Assembly (NCBI RefSeq): GCF_000230555.1
Contig: NC_016078.1
Coordinates: forward strand, 3,061,001 to 3,125,000
Length of the DNA: 64,000 bases
Source of the DNA: Pelagibacterium halotolerans B2
Lineage (GTDB): Bacteria; Pseudomonadota; Alphaproteobacteria; Rhizobiales; Devosiaceae
Reading direction: 5' to 3'
Below, piece by piece: positions 38,783 to 46,934 of the stretch (its first letter is position 1; each line of letters begins with the position of its first letter). A program made the position numbers and the translations under genes. The notes beneath the pieces are model-generated. The model was not told where the DNA came from and ran no database searches. It was given only the letters and a program-made list of their open reading frames with translations.

Positions 38783-39772
38783 ATGCAATCGAGCCCCTAC
38801 ATTGCGATCGATAGAAATGCCGGCGAGAGCCACGGCGGAAATATTATTTTCGCCCTGTCTGTCAGCATTATCCTGTTCGCTCTGATGAGCTATTATTTCA
38901 ATTATGAATACCGCCCGGACGAGATCAAGGCACTTCCATATTTCTTCGAGTTCTTCGGAAGCGACTACGGCTACGACGAATTATATATTCGCGTAATACT
39001 TTATATTTTCAATATCGGTCTGACCTTCTCCTTGTTCCTCATGGGGTGGATTGATCGAAAGACCCTGACCCTTGCCTTGATATGGCCTCTGACAATTTTT
39101 CTGTTTTCCAAGATATATTGGGAGTTTTATGTATTCCCGTTCGCCTTGATCAGAATTGACGGCGATAAAAAACTGGATTTCGCGGTTCTGATAACGCTAT
39201 CGGTGCTGTATTTGCTCTTTCAGGAAGGCAACATCGTATTGATGATTGCCTTCAGGCTGGTCATTCTGGGCCAGAAGTTCGGATATAAATACCTGTCCCC
39301 CATCGCGTTCGCGCTATTCGGCGTACTTGCCGGGATCGCCGTGGAACTGGGCATATTCTCGAGCCTGCCACTTGTCGGTCAGCAAATCGCCCGGTTTTCG
39401 TGGACACGCGACGTTGCAAACCCGGACTACTCATTGATCGAGTCGATAACCGTCTTTTTTACCAGCTTTCACTTTTTTACCCAGCACTACCTCCTCTGGT
39501 GGATCGATTTTGTATTTTCGATATTAGTTTCACTATATATAATGATATTTTGCCTGTCTAAAAAATCAATCAGGGAAAATATGCCACAAATATTGGCATT
39601 TATTGCCGTCTTTGTTGGATTCACTGAACTTACGCACGTATTCCAGAACGCACGATATTATTTCTTTTTTATACCGGTACTTTCATTATTTATAAATAGC
39701 AAGGACATGGTCCCGCTATCTCTACTAGGAATATTACACGTTACCGCCAAGGGAATCGAAACCGGGATATAG
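38783..39772 (+). CDS. Multi-spanning membrane protein, candidate polysaccharide polymerase (Wzy/EpsG-like)
   Basis: This 329-residue protein has about nine hydrophobic segments, aromatic-rich loops and no soluble domain. Its place after the flippase and its topology fit a polymerase, but there is no motif that proves it, and polymerases diverge greatly. It is AT-rich compared with the flippase, with rare-looking codon use (ATA, TTA), suggesting transfer together with the next two genes. The ATG at 38783 is the first in the frame after the flippase stop. A second candidate polymerase or ligase lies at 49931-51331. Confidence 0.6.
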   Translation: MQSSPYIAIDRNAGESHGGNIIFALSVSIILFALMSYYFNYEYRPDEIKALPYFFEFFGSDYGYDELYIRVILYIFNIGLTFSLFLMGWIDRKTLTLALIWPLTIFLFSKIYWEFYVFPFALIRIDGDKKLDFAVLITLSVLYLLFQEGNIVLMIAFRLVILGQKFGYKYLSPIAFALFGVLAGIAVELGIFSSLPLVGQQIARFSWTRDVANPDYSLIESITVFFTSFHFFTQHYLLWWIDFVFSILVSLYIMIFCLSKKSIRENMPQILAFIAVFVGFTELTHVFQNARYYFFFIPVLSLFINSKDMVPLSLLGILHVTAKGIETGI

Positions 39773-39777
39773 AATAA

Positions 39778-40620
39778 ATGATTGATCGGGTAAATTTTCT
39801 CTATTTAGGTGGCGACAAGTGTGGGTCGACTTGGTTGCATTATATCTTAGACAAGCACCCCGACGTTCAGTTGGCCTCATCTAAGGAACTGTTCTATTTT
39901 GATAGGTTTTATAAGAAAGGCCCAGAGTGGTACGCTCGGCAGTTCCCGGATAACCCAGCCGCCCTTCGCACAGGCGAGATATGTCACGACTATCTGTACT
40001 CGGTGCCGGCGCTGGAACGTATATCCCTCGACATGCCGGCTGACAGCCGCTTTCTGATCTTTGTTCGCGACCCTTTGGAGCGGGCGATTTCCCATTACCG
40101 ATACCTGCGAAAAATCGGCAAGACCTCGATGAGTTTTGACGACGCGGTCTCAGCATATCCGCAAATTGTAGAGCACAGTCTTTTTGGAAAATACGTCGCC
40201 TCGGCCGTCAATCTTTTGGGGAAAGAGAGGGTGCACGTCCTATCGTTCGATGACCTTAAAACCGACCCTGAGAAATTTGGGGAACAGGTATCGAAAGCGC
40301 TCGACATCCCTTTTTTGCCCGGTCTGCCCTATTCCGACCGCATCCTTGAGGCGGCTGGCTCTCGCGCTCCCATATTGACCCGGGTTCTAAGAGAAGTGTC
40401 ATGGGGCCTTAGAGGACTGGGATTGGCAACATTCGTAAGTCGGGTCAAACAAAGTCCCCTGATAAACAAAATTCTTTTTTCGACCCAAAAACTGGACGAT
40501 AGAGAAAAAAGCACCCCAGGTGCAGCCGTTAAACGCAACCTCTCAGAGATATTCGACCGAGATCTTGAGCAACTGGGCCACCTAGTCGGCCCAAACACCC
40601 TCCAATCCATTAAAGAGTGA
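39778..40620 (+). CDS. PAPS-dependent sulfotransferase
   Basis: This 280-residue protein has the 5'-phosphosulfate loop GGDKCGSTWLHYIL with Lys14, and the 3'-phosphate motif FVRDPLERAISHYRYL near residue 95, the two hallmarks of sulfotransferases that use PAPS. It would transfer sulfate to a hydroxyl of the polysaccharide. No membrane segment or signal peptide is seen, so it acts on cytoplasmic lipid-linked repeats. Its position in the same operon as CysQ-CysD and CysN-CysC gives a local source of PAPS and a sink for PAP. GC content is low, like its neighbours. Confidence 0.9.
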   Translation: MIDRVNFLYLGGDKCGSTWLHYILDKHPDVQLASSKELFYFDRFYKKGPEWYARQFPDNPAALRTGEICHDYLYSVPALERISLDMPADSRFLIFVRDPLERAISHYRYLRKIGKTSMSFDDAVSAYPQIVEHSLFGKYVASAVNLLGKERVHVLSFDDLKTDPEKFGEQVSKALDIPFLPGLPYSDRILEAAGSRAPILTRVLREVSWGLRGLGLATFVSRVKQSPLINKILFSTQKLDDREKSTPGAAVKRNLSEIFDRDLEQLGHLVGPNTLQSIKE

Positions 40621-40627
40621 TCTTCCG

Positions 40628-41854
40628 ATGAAGGTTGTCCTTGCGGCAGCAATGTATAGTCCTAATCTTGGGGATGGTGTGATTGCGGAATGTTTTTCAC
40701 ACCATGCGACACAAGTTAATCCTGGAATAGAGATACACTGGCTCGATTTGTCAGGGAGAACCGACTTTTCACCTCCATCTGCGGGCAGTTTTCGTACCGT
40801 AGTCCTGGAAGCACTATCCAGACTTCCCGTCCGGGTAGCAAATTTCGTTTCCGCAAGTCTGGTAAGGACGCAAATTCAGCGAAAACTGGAACCGCAAATA
40901 AACGAGACATTTCGGGATGCCGACGCGCTGATTATAGGGGGAGGGCAACTGTTTGGCGATGCTAACCTGAATTTCCCACTGAAGCTGACCCGAGTGGTCG
41001 ATGAAGCGGAAGCAAGAGGCATGGGCATAGCAATCCAAGCCGTGGGCGTCGCGGAACATTGGACACCAGAAGGATCGAACCTCTTCGCGCGCGTATTGGC
41101 ATCGGCGAACCTCAAATATGTCTCCGTCAGAGATCGCGTTTCCAAGGAACGACTGACTCGACATTGCCATCGACTAAATTGCATGCTGCCCGCAGAGATA
41201 CGCGTCGTTCCTGACCCGGGTATTCTTTCCAACGAATTGGCATCTCCCCGGAGTTCCGCGAAATCAGGGATGGGGCCGCTTGTTGGCATCGGAATAACTC
41301 ATTCCGCCGCAATCCGTACGCACACAGACTCGCGGACCGCGCCATCGATCAAGACCAGTATTCAGCGATATTCGGCCTTGAGCCGGGCCCTTCTGGCGGA
41401 CGGCTATAAAGTTAGCCTTTTCACCAACGGTGCTCAGGAAGACGAGGAAATGCTGGACCTCGTTGTGAAGGAGCTCCACCGGCAAAATGTTTCCGATGTC
41501 GTCCGGCACGACCGCCCGCAGACACCATTGGGTCTCATTGAGCAGATTGGGCGCTTTGATGCTCTAATATCCCATAGACTTCACGCGAACATAGTAGCCT
41601 ATTCCTTGGGCGTACCTGCGATCGCCCTGAGCTGGGACTCCAAAGTTGACGCGTTTCTCGAAAGCGTCGGACTGGGAAGCCGGCTGGCAGATGGCACGCT
41701 GGCGTCGATTGATGCCATCCAGAACAAATTGGGCCGTGCCTTGGCCGAAACGGATACGCCAAATAATCCCGTGAACATCGGAACCGATGCCCGGCAGGCG
41801 ATCCGTGAGGTGCTCGAATCTGTACTCGACGAACTCAAGCACCCCGCTGCTTAA
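40628..41854 (+). CDS. Polysaccharide pyruvyl transferase family protein
   Basis: This 408-residue protein belongs to the pyruvyl transferase family: PNLGDGVIAE near residue 12, DALIIGGGQLFGD near residue 97, the VSVRDRVSKE segment and the C-terminal DALISHRLHANIVAYSLGVP. It would place a pyruvate ketal on a sugar, adding negative charge to the polymer. It is the last gene of the plus-strand operon, 7 bp after the sulfotransferase, and its stop overlaps the convergent spike gene end by 4 bp. AT-rich like the two genes before it. Confidence 0.88.
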   Translation: MKVVLAAAMYSPNLGDGVIAECFSHHATQVNPGIEIHWLDLSGRTDFSPPSAGSFRTVVLEALSRLPVRVANFVSASLVRTQIQRKLEPQINETFRDADALIIGGGQLFGDANLNFPLKLTRVVDEAEARGMGIAIQAVGVAEHWTPEGSNLFARVLASANLKYVSVRDRVSKERLTRHCHRLNCMLPAEIRVVPDPGILSNELASPRSSAKSGMGPLVGIGITHSAAIRTHTDSRTAPSIKTSIQRYSALSRALLADGYKVSLFTNGAQEDEEMLDLVVKELHRQNVSDVVRHDRPQTPLGLIEQIGRFDALISHRLHANIVAYSLGVPAIALSWDSKVDAFLESVGLGSRLADGTLASIDAIQNKLGRALAETDTPNNPVNIGTDARQAIREVLESVLDELKHPAA

Positions 41855-43131
41855 GTCAAGTCGGTACTGGCTGTGCTTCCCACAACCAGCGATTCCAACA
41901 CCATTCCAGAACTCATGCTCGTTTGGCCGCGACCGACCTGCATTTGGGTTATGGTGGGTATATCCACTTCGCTATATCCACTTTCCACAATCGAACCGCC
42001 GTTATGGCGGGCATAAATCTGCGAGTCATTGATCGCTAGGGCGAAGGCAATGCGGTCGCCATGTGAGAGATCGGAAAGGCTGACACCGTTGCTCGCCTGC
42101 TCCACGCCATCTGCAGTCACTGTACAGTGGATGCCTATGGCCCCGGTTGTAAGATAAACACCCATCTCATTGTCTGCAGTTCCGTCGTTGAGACTAAGTA
42201 GCCACGGCTCATCCGGATGCCCGCCCAGCCATCTGGCGGACAGCGCCACACTGGGCGCCGAACCCAGGCCAGCGGCTTCGGCGAGAACCGTCACGCTATC
42301 GGCCGCACGAGTTTCAGGAGCACCGGAGGTGAGAATCAGCGATGTCGGCCAGCGCCCTTTTTCCAGTTGATGCCCGCCCATCCAGCATGCCGACACCATG
42401 GCGGGAACACCGCCTGTGCCCTGAATATGTGGCACCGCCTGATAAGTCTGCACCGATCCCGAAACGTTACGAAACACCGTCCACAGGCGATAAAGCCCAT
42501 TGCCGAAATTCTCCATGCCATCCGACACATATTGTGTGACGCTGGAATTGTTCTCGACGATTGCCCCCTTGGAAAACGCGTCTCCACTAACCTCCGAGCT
42601 TGTCGCTGTGTTCCCTGCGCCTTCTGAAACGTGTGTCCTGAGCGGGCCCGACGTGCCGGCCACCGCAAAGAACGAAACAACGCCATATTCGCCGTCCGAA
42701 AGGCTCAACGTGTCCAGGCTCCTGAATTTCGGGAACGGCGCCGGGGACGTTACCGCGCACTCCTCCAGCACCAGCGCGCCGAAATTCCGCGTGTTGCCGG
42801 TGGTCGCGGCATAGCCTTCCGCATTCCAGGCGCTTGAATCGGCCAGCCCGCTCGATTTGCGCAGCACATTTGTCGCCTCGGCTTCGATCAGCAATCCATC
42901 TGCCGTCAACCGTGCGGCATCGGGCGCGAAAACGAGACATTGCCCTTGCGCGTTCATTGCGGTGGCCGGAGAAGGACGGGCAAAATCGAGAACTTCTTCC
43001 AACGCGCACGGCCGCTGGAGGGACATGAACCGGCGGCTGATGAAATCGGCGGCAAATTGCGCACCATCGGGCCACCACTTTGCCGGTCCGGCAGGGCGCA
43101 GCCCCACCCCGATTCCAGGCCCGCTCATCAT
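41851..43131 (-). CDS. GTA/phage-type spike protein, putative carbohydrate-binding
   Basis: This 426-residue protein is glycine- and serine-rich with a beta-strand-rich layout and begins GPGIGVGLRPAGPAKWWPDG. The stretch ARLTADGLLIEAEATNVLRKS is the 'DGLL.E...TNLL' element of phage tail and spike modules, followed by two lectin-like halves of concanavalin type. It overlaps by 4 bp the gene for a spike-base protein of the RCAP_rcc01079 family, the same pairing seen in head spikes of rhodobacterial gene transfer agents. Those spikes bind the capsule. No capsid, portal or terminase gene is present here. Confidence 0.7.
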   Translation of the reverse strand: MMSGPGIGVGLRPAGPAKWWPDGAQFAADFISRRFMSLQRPCALEEVLDFARPSPATAMNAQGQCLVFAPDAARLTADGLLIEAEATNVLRKSSGLADSSAWNAEGYAATTGNTRNFGALVLEECAVTSPAPFPKFRSLDTLSLSDGEYGVVSFFAVAGTSGPLRTHVSEGAGNTATSSEVSGDAFSKGAIVENNSSVTQYVSDGMENFGNGLYRLWTVFRNVSGSVQTYQAVPHIQGTGGVPAMVSACWMGGHQLEKGRWPTSLILTSGAPETRAADSVTVLAEAAGLGSAPSVALSARWLGGHPDEPWLLSLNDGTADNEMGVYLTTGAIGIHCTVTADGVEQASNGVSLSDLSHGDRIAFALAINDSQIYARHNGGSIVESGYSEVDIPTITQMQVGRGQTSMSSGMVLESLVVGSTASTDLT

Positions 43132-43391
43132 ATCAGACCCACGATGGCCGCAGCCGTCGTGCCCGTGGCCAGGACCATGCTCGCGCGCAGCGGCAGCAGC
43201 GTGCCGGCCGCGACATTGGCAAAAGTGATTTCTGCGCCACCGGCCAGAACGACGACGATATCGCCGCCGGTACCCACATAGAGCGCGCGCGTTGTTTCGG
43301 GCAGGCTGGCGCCATCATCGGGCGTTATGGCAAAACCATTATGGGCAGGGCTGTCCAGGCTGGACGCATGATTGGCAAAACGATCGGACAT
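43128..43391 (-). CDS. Spike base protein, RCAP_rcc01079 family
   Basis: This 87-residue protein begins MSDRFANHASSLDSPAHNGF and continues with ITPDDGASLPETTRALYVGTGG and a C-terminal LLPLRASMV...IVGLI segment, the pattern of the small spike-base proteins of gene transfer agents and related phages. GGAG lies six bases upstream of the ATG at 43391. It overlaps the larger spike gene by 4 bp, so the two are co-translated. It stands next to the EPS operon rather than in a prophage. Confidence 0.8.
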   Translation of the reverse strand: MSDRFANHASSLDSPAHNGFAITPDDGASLPETTRALYVGTGGDIVVVLAGGAEITFANVAAGTLLPLRASMVLATGTTAAAIVGLI

Positions 43392-43480
43392 TGAAGGCTC
43401 CATTGCAGCGTTGATCGCCACAATGATGCAGTCTCATCCGATCGCGGGGATAAGTCGGCCCATCGGGCCGCATCAAACCC

Positions 43481-43528
43481 TAGAGCGTGTCCAGCAAAAG
43501 TGGAAACGGTTTTGCCGGACGCGCTCTA
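43481..43528. repeat. Palindromic dispersed element
   Basis: TAGAGCG...CGCTCTA ends enclose AGCAAAA...GGTTTTGC arms, giving a 48-bp hairpin-forming unit. The core matches the repeats at 33.1 and 58.1 kb. It lies beside the stop of the coiled-coil gene and may affect its 3' end. Confidence 0.88.
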
Positions 43529-43879
43529 TTGAGACTTTGCGTTGTCGGCCTCGTCCAAAAGCTTTGAAATCGCCTCGAACATTTCCAGTTGACGCGAAAG
43601 ATCGGCGATCCGTTTGCGCGCCGCCTCGGCCGAGGCTTCGAACGCAACGATTTCATCCTCGTCGCGCGCCGAGCGCTCACCATATGCCTCACTGTTGGCC
43701 AAAAGCGCTGCGGCCCGCTGGTAGGCATCGTCCATCCGCCGCTGCAGCCCGGCCATTTCGCGATCCACATCGGCGCGCTGACGCGCCAGGACGCCCGCAA
43801 TCGCCTGGCGCCGATCTTGATCGGTCTGCCGGTCACGGTCCGCGGACCGGGTTTGAAATACGAAGCGAGGACGAAACAT
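43526..43879 (-). CDS. Small coiled-coil protein
   Basis: This 117-residue charged protein is almost entirely helical, rich in Ala, Arg, Glu and Gln, with heptad-like spacing (AGVLARQRADVDREMAGLQRR; ARKRIADLSRQLEMFEAI). There is no signal peptide. A start at 43966 (MMRMAGG) would add 29 residues; neither start has a clear ribosome site. The gene lies between two palindromic elements and overlaps the first by 3 bp at its stop. Function unknown. Confidence 0.55.
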   Translation of the reverse strand: MFRPRFVFQTRSADRDRQTDQDRRQAIAGVLARQRADVDREMAGLQRRMDDAYQRAAALLANSEAYGERSARDEDEIVAFEASAEAARKRIADLSRQLEMFEAISKLLDEADNAKSQ

Positions 43880-43983
43880 GGACGCTCGGAACTCGATGAA
43901 TCGGAGGGTTCCAAAATGGCTGGTTATGGTTAACCTTGTCTCAACGCCGCCCGCCATGCGCATCACCGGTCCGGCGAGCCCTG

Positions 43984-44020
43984 CCTAGAGCGCGTCCAGC
44001 AAAAGCGGAAATCCTCTAGG
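43984..44020. repeat. Palindromic dispersed element (short form) overlapping manC stop
   Basis: CCTAGAG and CTCTAGG arms enclose GCGTCCAGCAAAAGCGG. The second half of the usual core is missing. The TAG stop of manC (44016-44018) lies within the right arm. Confidence 0.8.
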
Positions 44021-45464
44021 CCCGCCCGAACTCGTCCTCGATGCGAACAATGTCATCCTCGCCCAGATATGAGCCGGTTTGAACCTCTATCAACTCGAGC
44101 AGAATCTTTCCCGGATTGGACAGACGGTGCATGGCGCCCTGGGGGATGTAGATGCTTTCATTTTCCCGAAGCGTGACGACCTCTTCGCCAACCTGCACCT
44201 CGGCCGTTCCCCGCACCACGATCCAGTGTTCGGAGCGGTGGAAATGTTTCTGCAAGCTCAATCGTTTGCCGGGTTTGACGAAAAGCCGCTTGACCTGAAA
44301 GCGCTCGCCGTTGAGCACTGAAGAATATCCGCCCCACGGACGGTAGCTCGTCTGGTGTGTTTCGGTCAGATACCTCGTCGCCGGGTCGGCCTTGAGGCGT
44401 TTGACGACCTCGCCGACCGACTGGGCCGCCGAAAGCCTGCCCACATAGATCGCGTCTTCGCTGGCCAGAACCGCTACGTCGTCGAGCCCGTCGACAACGA
44501 CATGGTGTTTTTCGGAAATGACGAGGGACCCCGACATGGCGTTGAGCGTGACATGCCCCACCTCCATATTGTCGTGCGCGTCGCGCGATCCGCTCTTCCA
44601 GACGGCGTCCCAGGAGCCAAGATCCGACCAGTCGATCGGCGCCGGAACCACCGCCGCCAGCGCCGTTTTTTCAAACACGGCGTAGTCGACCGATATGCCC
44701 GGAGACCGAGCGAAGGCCTCCGCGTCGAGGCGATGGAAATCGAAATCCTGCACCGCCTTGCCGACAGCGTCGAGCGCTGCGGCATGAACCTCGGGGGCCA
44801 GCTTTTGGCATTCCTTGAGGAAAGCCGAAGCCTGAAACAGGAACATGCCCGAATTCCAGTAATAGGACCCCGTGGCAATCATCTCTGCTGCGTGTTCCGC
44901 ATTCGGCTTTTCGACAAATCGGCGGACATCATGGGCACCCGAGGCCAACGCTTCCCCCGCTTCGATGTAGCCGAAACCGGTCGCCGGCTCGAACGGCTTG
45001 ATGCCAAACGTCACAAGGCGGCCATCGGTTGCTGCGGCTTGTGCAATGTCGAGAGCCTTTGTGTAGGCATCGTCGACCTTGATGCGGTGATCGGAGGGCA
45101 GCACGTGAACGAGCGTCTCGTCCGTCTGGGCCAGGGCCAGAAGACTGGCAGCAACAATGGCAGGCGCCGTATTGCGGGCCACCGGCTCAAGCACGATGTG
45201 CGCCAGATCTATTCCGACTTCCTGGGCCTGCTCGGCAACCAGAAAGCGATAGAGCTCATTGGTGACGATGATGGGCGCACCATAGCGCGGGTCGCCACTC
45301 AGCCGCAGAAGGGTCTCCTGGAGAAGGCTGTGCTCCCCCGTCAGGGCCAGAAACTGCTTGGGCCGCGCCGTGCGCGAAATGGGCCAGAGCCTCGTGCCGG
45401 TCCCGCCCGCCAGAACGACGGGGACGATGGGCCTCTGGCCGTCTTCGTTTTTTATGGCGGTCAT
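44016..45464 (-). CDS. manC: Mannose-1-phosphate guanylyltransferase / mannose-6-phosphate isomerase
   Basis: This 482-residue bifunctional enzyme makes GDP-mannose. The N-terminal nucleotidyltransferase has the VVLAGGTGTRLWPISR motif near residue 16 and FVEKPN; the C-terminal cupin isomerase has the GGYSSVLNGERFQVKRL and LHKH-like histidines (QKHFHRSEHWIVVRG). It ends the minus-strand operon and its start overlaps manB by 4 bp (ATGA), with AGGGG five bases upstream. GDP-mannose presumably feeds the EPS. Confidence 0.95.
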   Translation of the reverse strand: MTAIKNEDGQRPIVPVVLAGGTGTRLWPISRTARPKQFLALTGEHSLLQETLLRLSGDPRYGAPIIVTNELYRFLVAEQAQEVGIDLAHIVLEPVARNTAPAIVAASLLALAQTDETLVHVLPSDHRIKVDDAYTKALDIAQAAATDGRLVTFGIKPFEPATGFGYIEAGEALASGAHDVRRFVEKPNAEHAAEMIATGSYYWNSGMFLFQASAFLKECQKLAPEVHAAALDAVGKAVQDFDFHRLDAEAFARSPGISVDYAVFEKTALAAVVPAPIDWSDLGSWDAVWKSGSRDAHDNMEVGHVTLNAMSGSLVISEKHHVVVDGLDDVAVLASEDAIYVGRLSAAQSVGEVVKRLKADPATRYLTETHQTSYRPWGGYSSVLNGERFQVKRLFVKPGKRLSLQKHFHRSEHWIVVRGTAEVQVGEEVVTLRENESIYIPQGAMHRLSNPGKILLELIEVQTGSYLGEDDIVRIEDEFGRA

Positions 45465-46888
45465 TGGAGCCCCTTCGCGTTCAAATGTGTCGTCAGTCTG
45501 GCGATCATGGTGGAGAGCATGGTTTGTGTGGATTCGGCACTTCCGGTCTCGACATAACATCTGAGCTCGGGGGCATTGCCGGACCGCCGGAAGTGGACGA
45601 TGTCCCCCCGGGCGGTAATGAGTCTCGTGCCATCGGTCGTGTCGATCGTATCGGGGGTGGCAAGGCTTGGATCGAAACTGGCCCGCAGCGTGCTCGACTG
45701 CGCGAGATCCTCTACAAGTTTCCGCGCATCGTCGGGTTTAACGTCCTTCAGCCGATCTGCCCTCATGACGCGAACTGGCAGTTCGGCAACCAGATCGCCA
45801 ATCGGCAGATCGCGGGCGACTGCCTCGGTCAGGACAGCGATAATGGGCAGCAGCGCATCACGTGTCGGCAGGCGTTTGAGCCGGCCGTGCGCAAGCGCGA
45901 AATCGCCTTCAAGGAGAAAGCCGCCATTGGCCTCGAACCCAACGGTCCCATCCCGACCCTGCCCGGCCATTTCCTCGACCACATATGGCGATCCGATCCG
46001 TGTCCGCCGCACCGTTCCAAACCACGTGCTCTGTTCGAGCGCGCTGGTCGAGGTGAGCGGAGTGACCACCGATTTCGCTCCAAGAAACCGCGCGGTGAGC
46101 GCTCCCAGAACATCGCCGCTGATTTGATTGCCCTTCGCATCCACAAGCAATGGGCGGTCGCCGTCACCATCCATCGAGACCACGGCGTCAAATTCGCCTG
46201 TAGCCAGCGCAGCCTGAATCTGCGCCATGGCCGAGGGTTCGACCGCTTCGGTATCGACAGCAACGAAAGCCTCGCTCCGTCCCACGCTGGTGCACGATGC
46301 ACCGAGCGCCTCGAGAACATGGAAAAGTAAATCCCGTCCAACCGACGAATGCTCGAATACGGCAACTTTCAACCCCGCCAACGCGGTTTGAGAAAATGCA
46401 GTCAGGTAGCGCTTTTCGTACTCCTGATAGGCGCCCGGATCTTCTTTCGGCAGGAAAGGATCAAATTCAGGCACGGCCTCGGAAAGCATCCTGGCACCGG
46501 TCCTGATGGGCTCCTCGTCGCTCTTGAGCAACTCACCGTCGGGACGATAGAATTTGAGCCCGTTATAGGCGGCGGGAATGTGGCTGCCGGTCACCATGAT
46601 GGCGGGAATGCCGCGCTCGAGGGCATAGGCCGCAAGTGCCGGCGTGGGCACGGCTCCGGCATTGATCGGCGTCCAGCCCAGGGCACCGAGCGCCCCGCCG
46701 ACCAACGCGGCGATTTGGGGACTGGACGCGCGCAGGTCGCGGCCCAGCGCGACCTCCCGGCTACGGGCGCCAGTACAGGCGGTTTCCAAAAACCCCCCGA
46801 CATGGGCAAAAACCAGTTCGCGGGTAAAGCCCTCCGAGAGCCCCCTCAAACCGGAGGTTCCAAAACTTACAGCAGGCGGTAATGACAT
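45461..46888 (-). CDS. manB: Phosphomannomutase / phosphoglucomutase
   Basis: This 475-residue alpha-D-phosphohexomutase shows SFGTSGLRG at the start, the phosphoserine loop VTGSHIPAAYNG near residue 97 (TGSHIP in place of TASHNP), and the metal loop DGDGDRPL. It should interconvert mannose-6-P and mannose-1-P, upstream of the ManC reaction; a phosphoglucomutase activity cannot be excluded. It overlaps manC and follows the Wzc kinase by 46 bp. Confidence 0.93.
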   Translation of the reverse strand: MSLPPAVSFGTSGLRGLSEGFTRELVFAHVGGFLETACTGARSREVALGRDLRASSPQIAALVGGALGALGWTPINAGAVPTPALAAYALERGIPAIMVTGSHIPAAYNGLKFYRPDGELLKSDEEPIRTGARMLSEAVPEFDPFLPKEDPGAYQEYEKRYLTAFSQTALAGLKVAVFEHSSVGRDLLFHVLEALGASCTSVGRSEAFVAVDTEAVEPSAMAQIQAALATGEFDAVVSMDGDGDRPLLVDAKGNQISGDVLGALTARFLGAKSVVTPLTSTSALEQSTWFGTVRRTRIGSPYVVEEMAGQGRDGTVGFEANGGFLLEGDFALAHGRLKRLPTRDALLPIIAVLTEAVARDLPIGDLVAELPVRVMRADRLKDVKPDDARKLVEDLAQSSTLRASFDPSLATPDTIDTTDGTRLITARGDIVHFRRSGNAPELRCYVETGSAESTQTMLSTMIARLTTHLNAKGLQ

Positions 46889-46934
46889 CGTTGCACCCTA
46901 GTCTTACGTTTGCTGCCCTTTCGATCAGGGCCGT

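Noticed and set aside
41851..43391. Prophage remnant
   Set aside because: Only the spike pair is present; no integrase, capsid, portal, terminase or lysis gene and no att-like repeats are seen around it, so a GTA-type satellite locus fits better.
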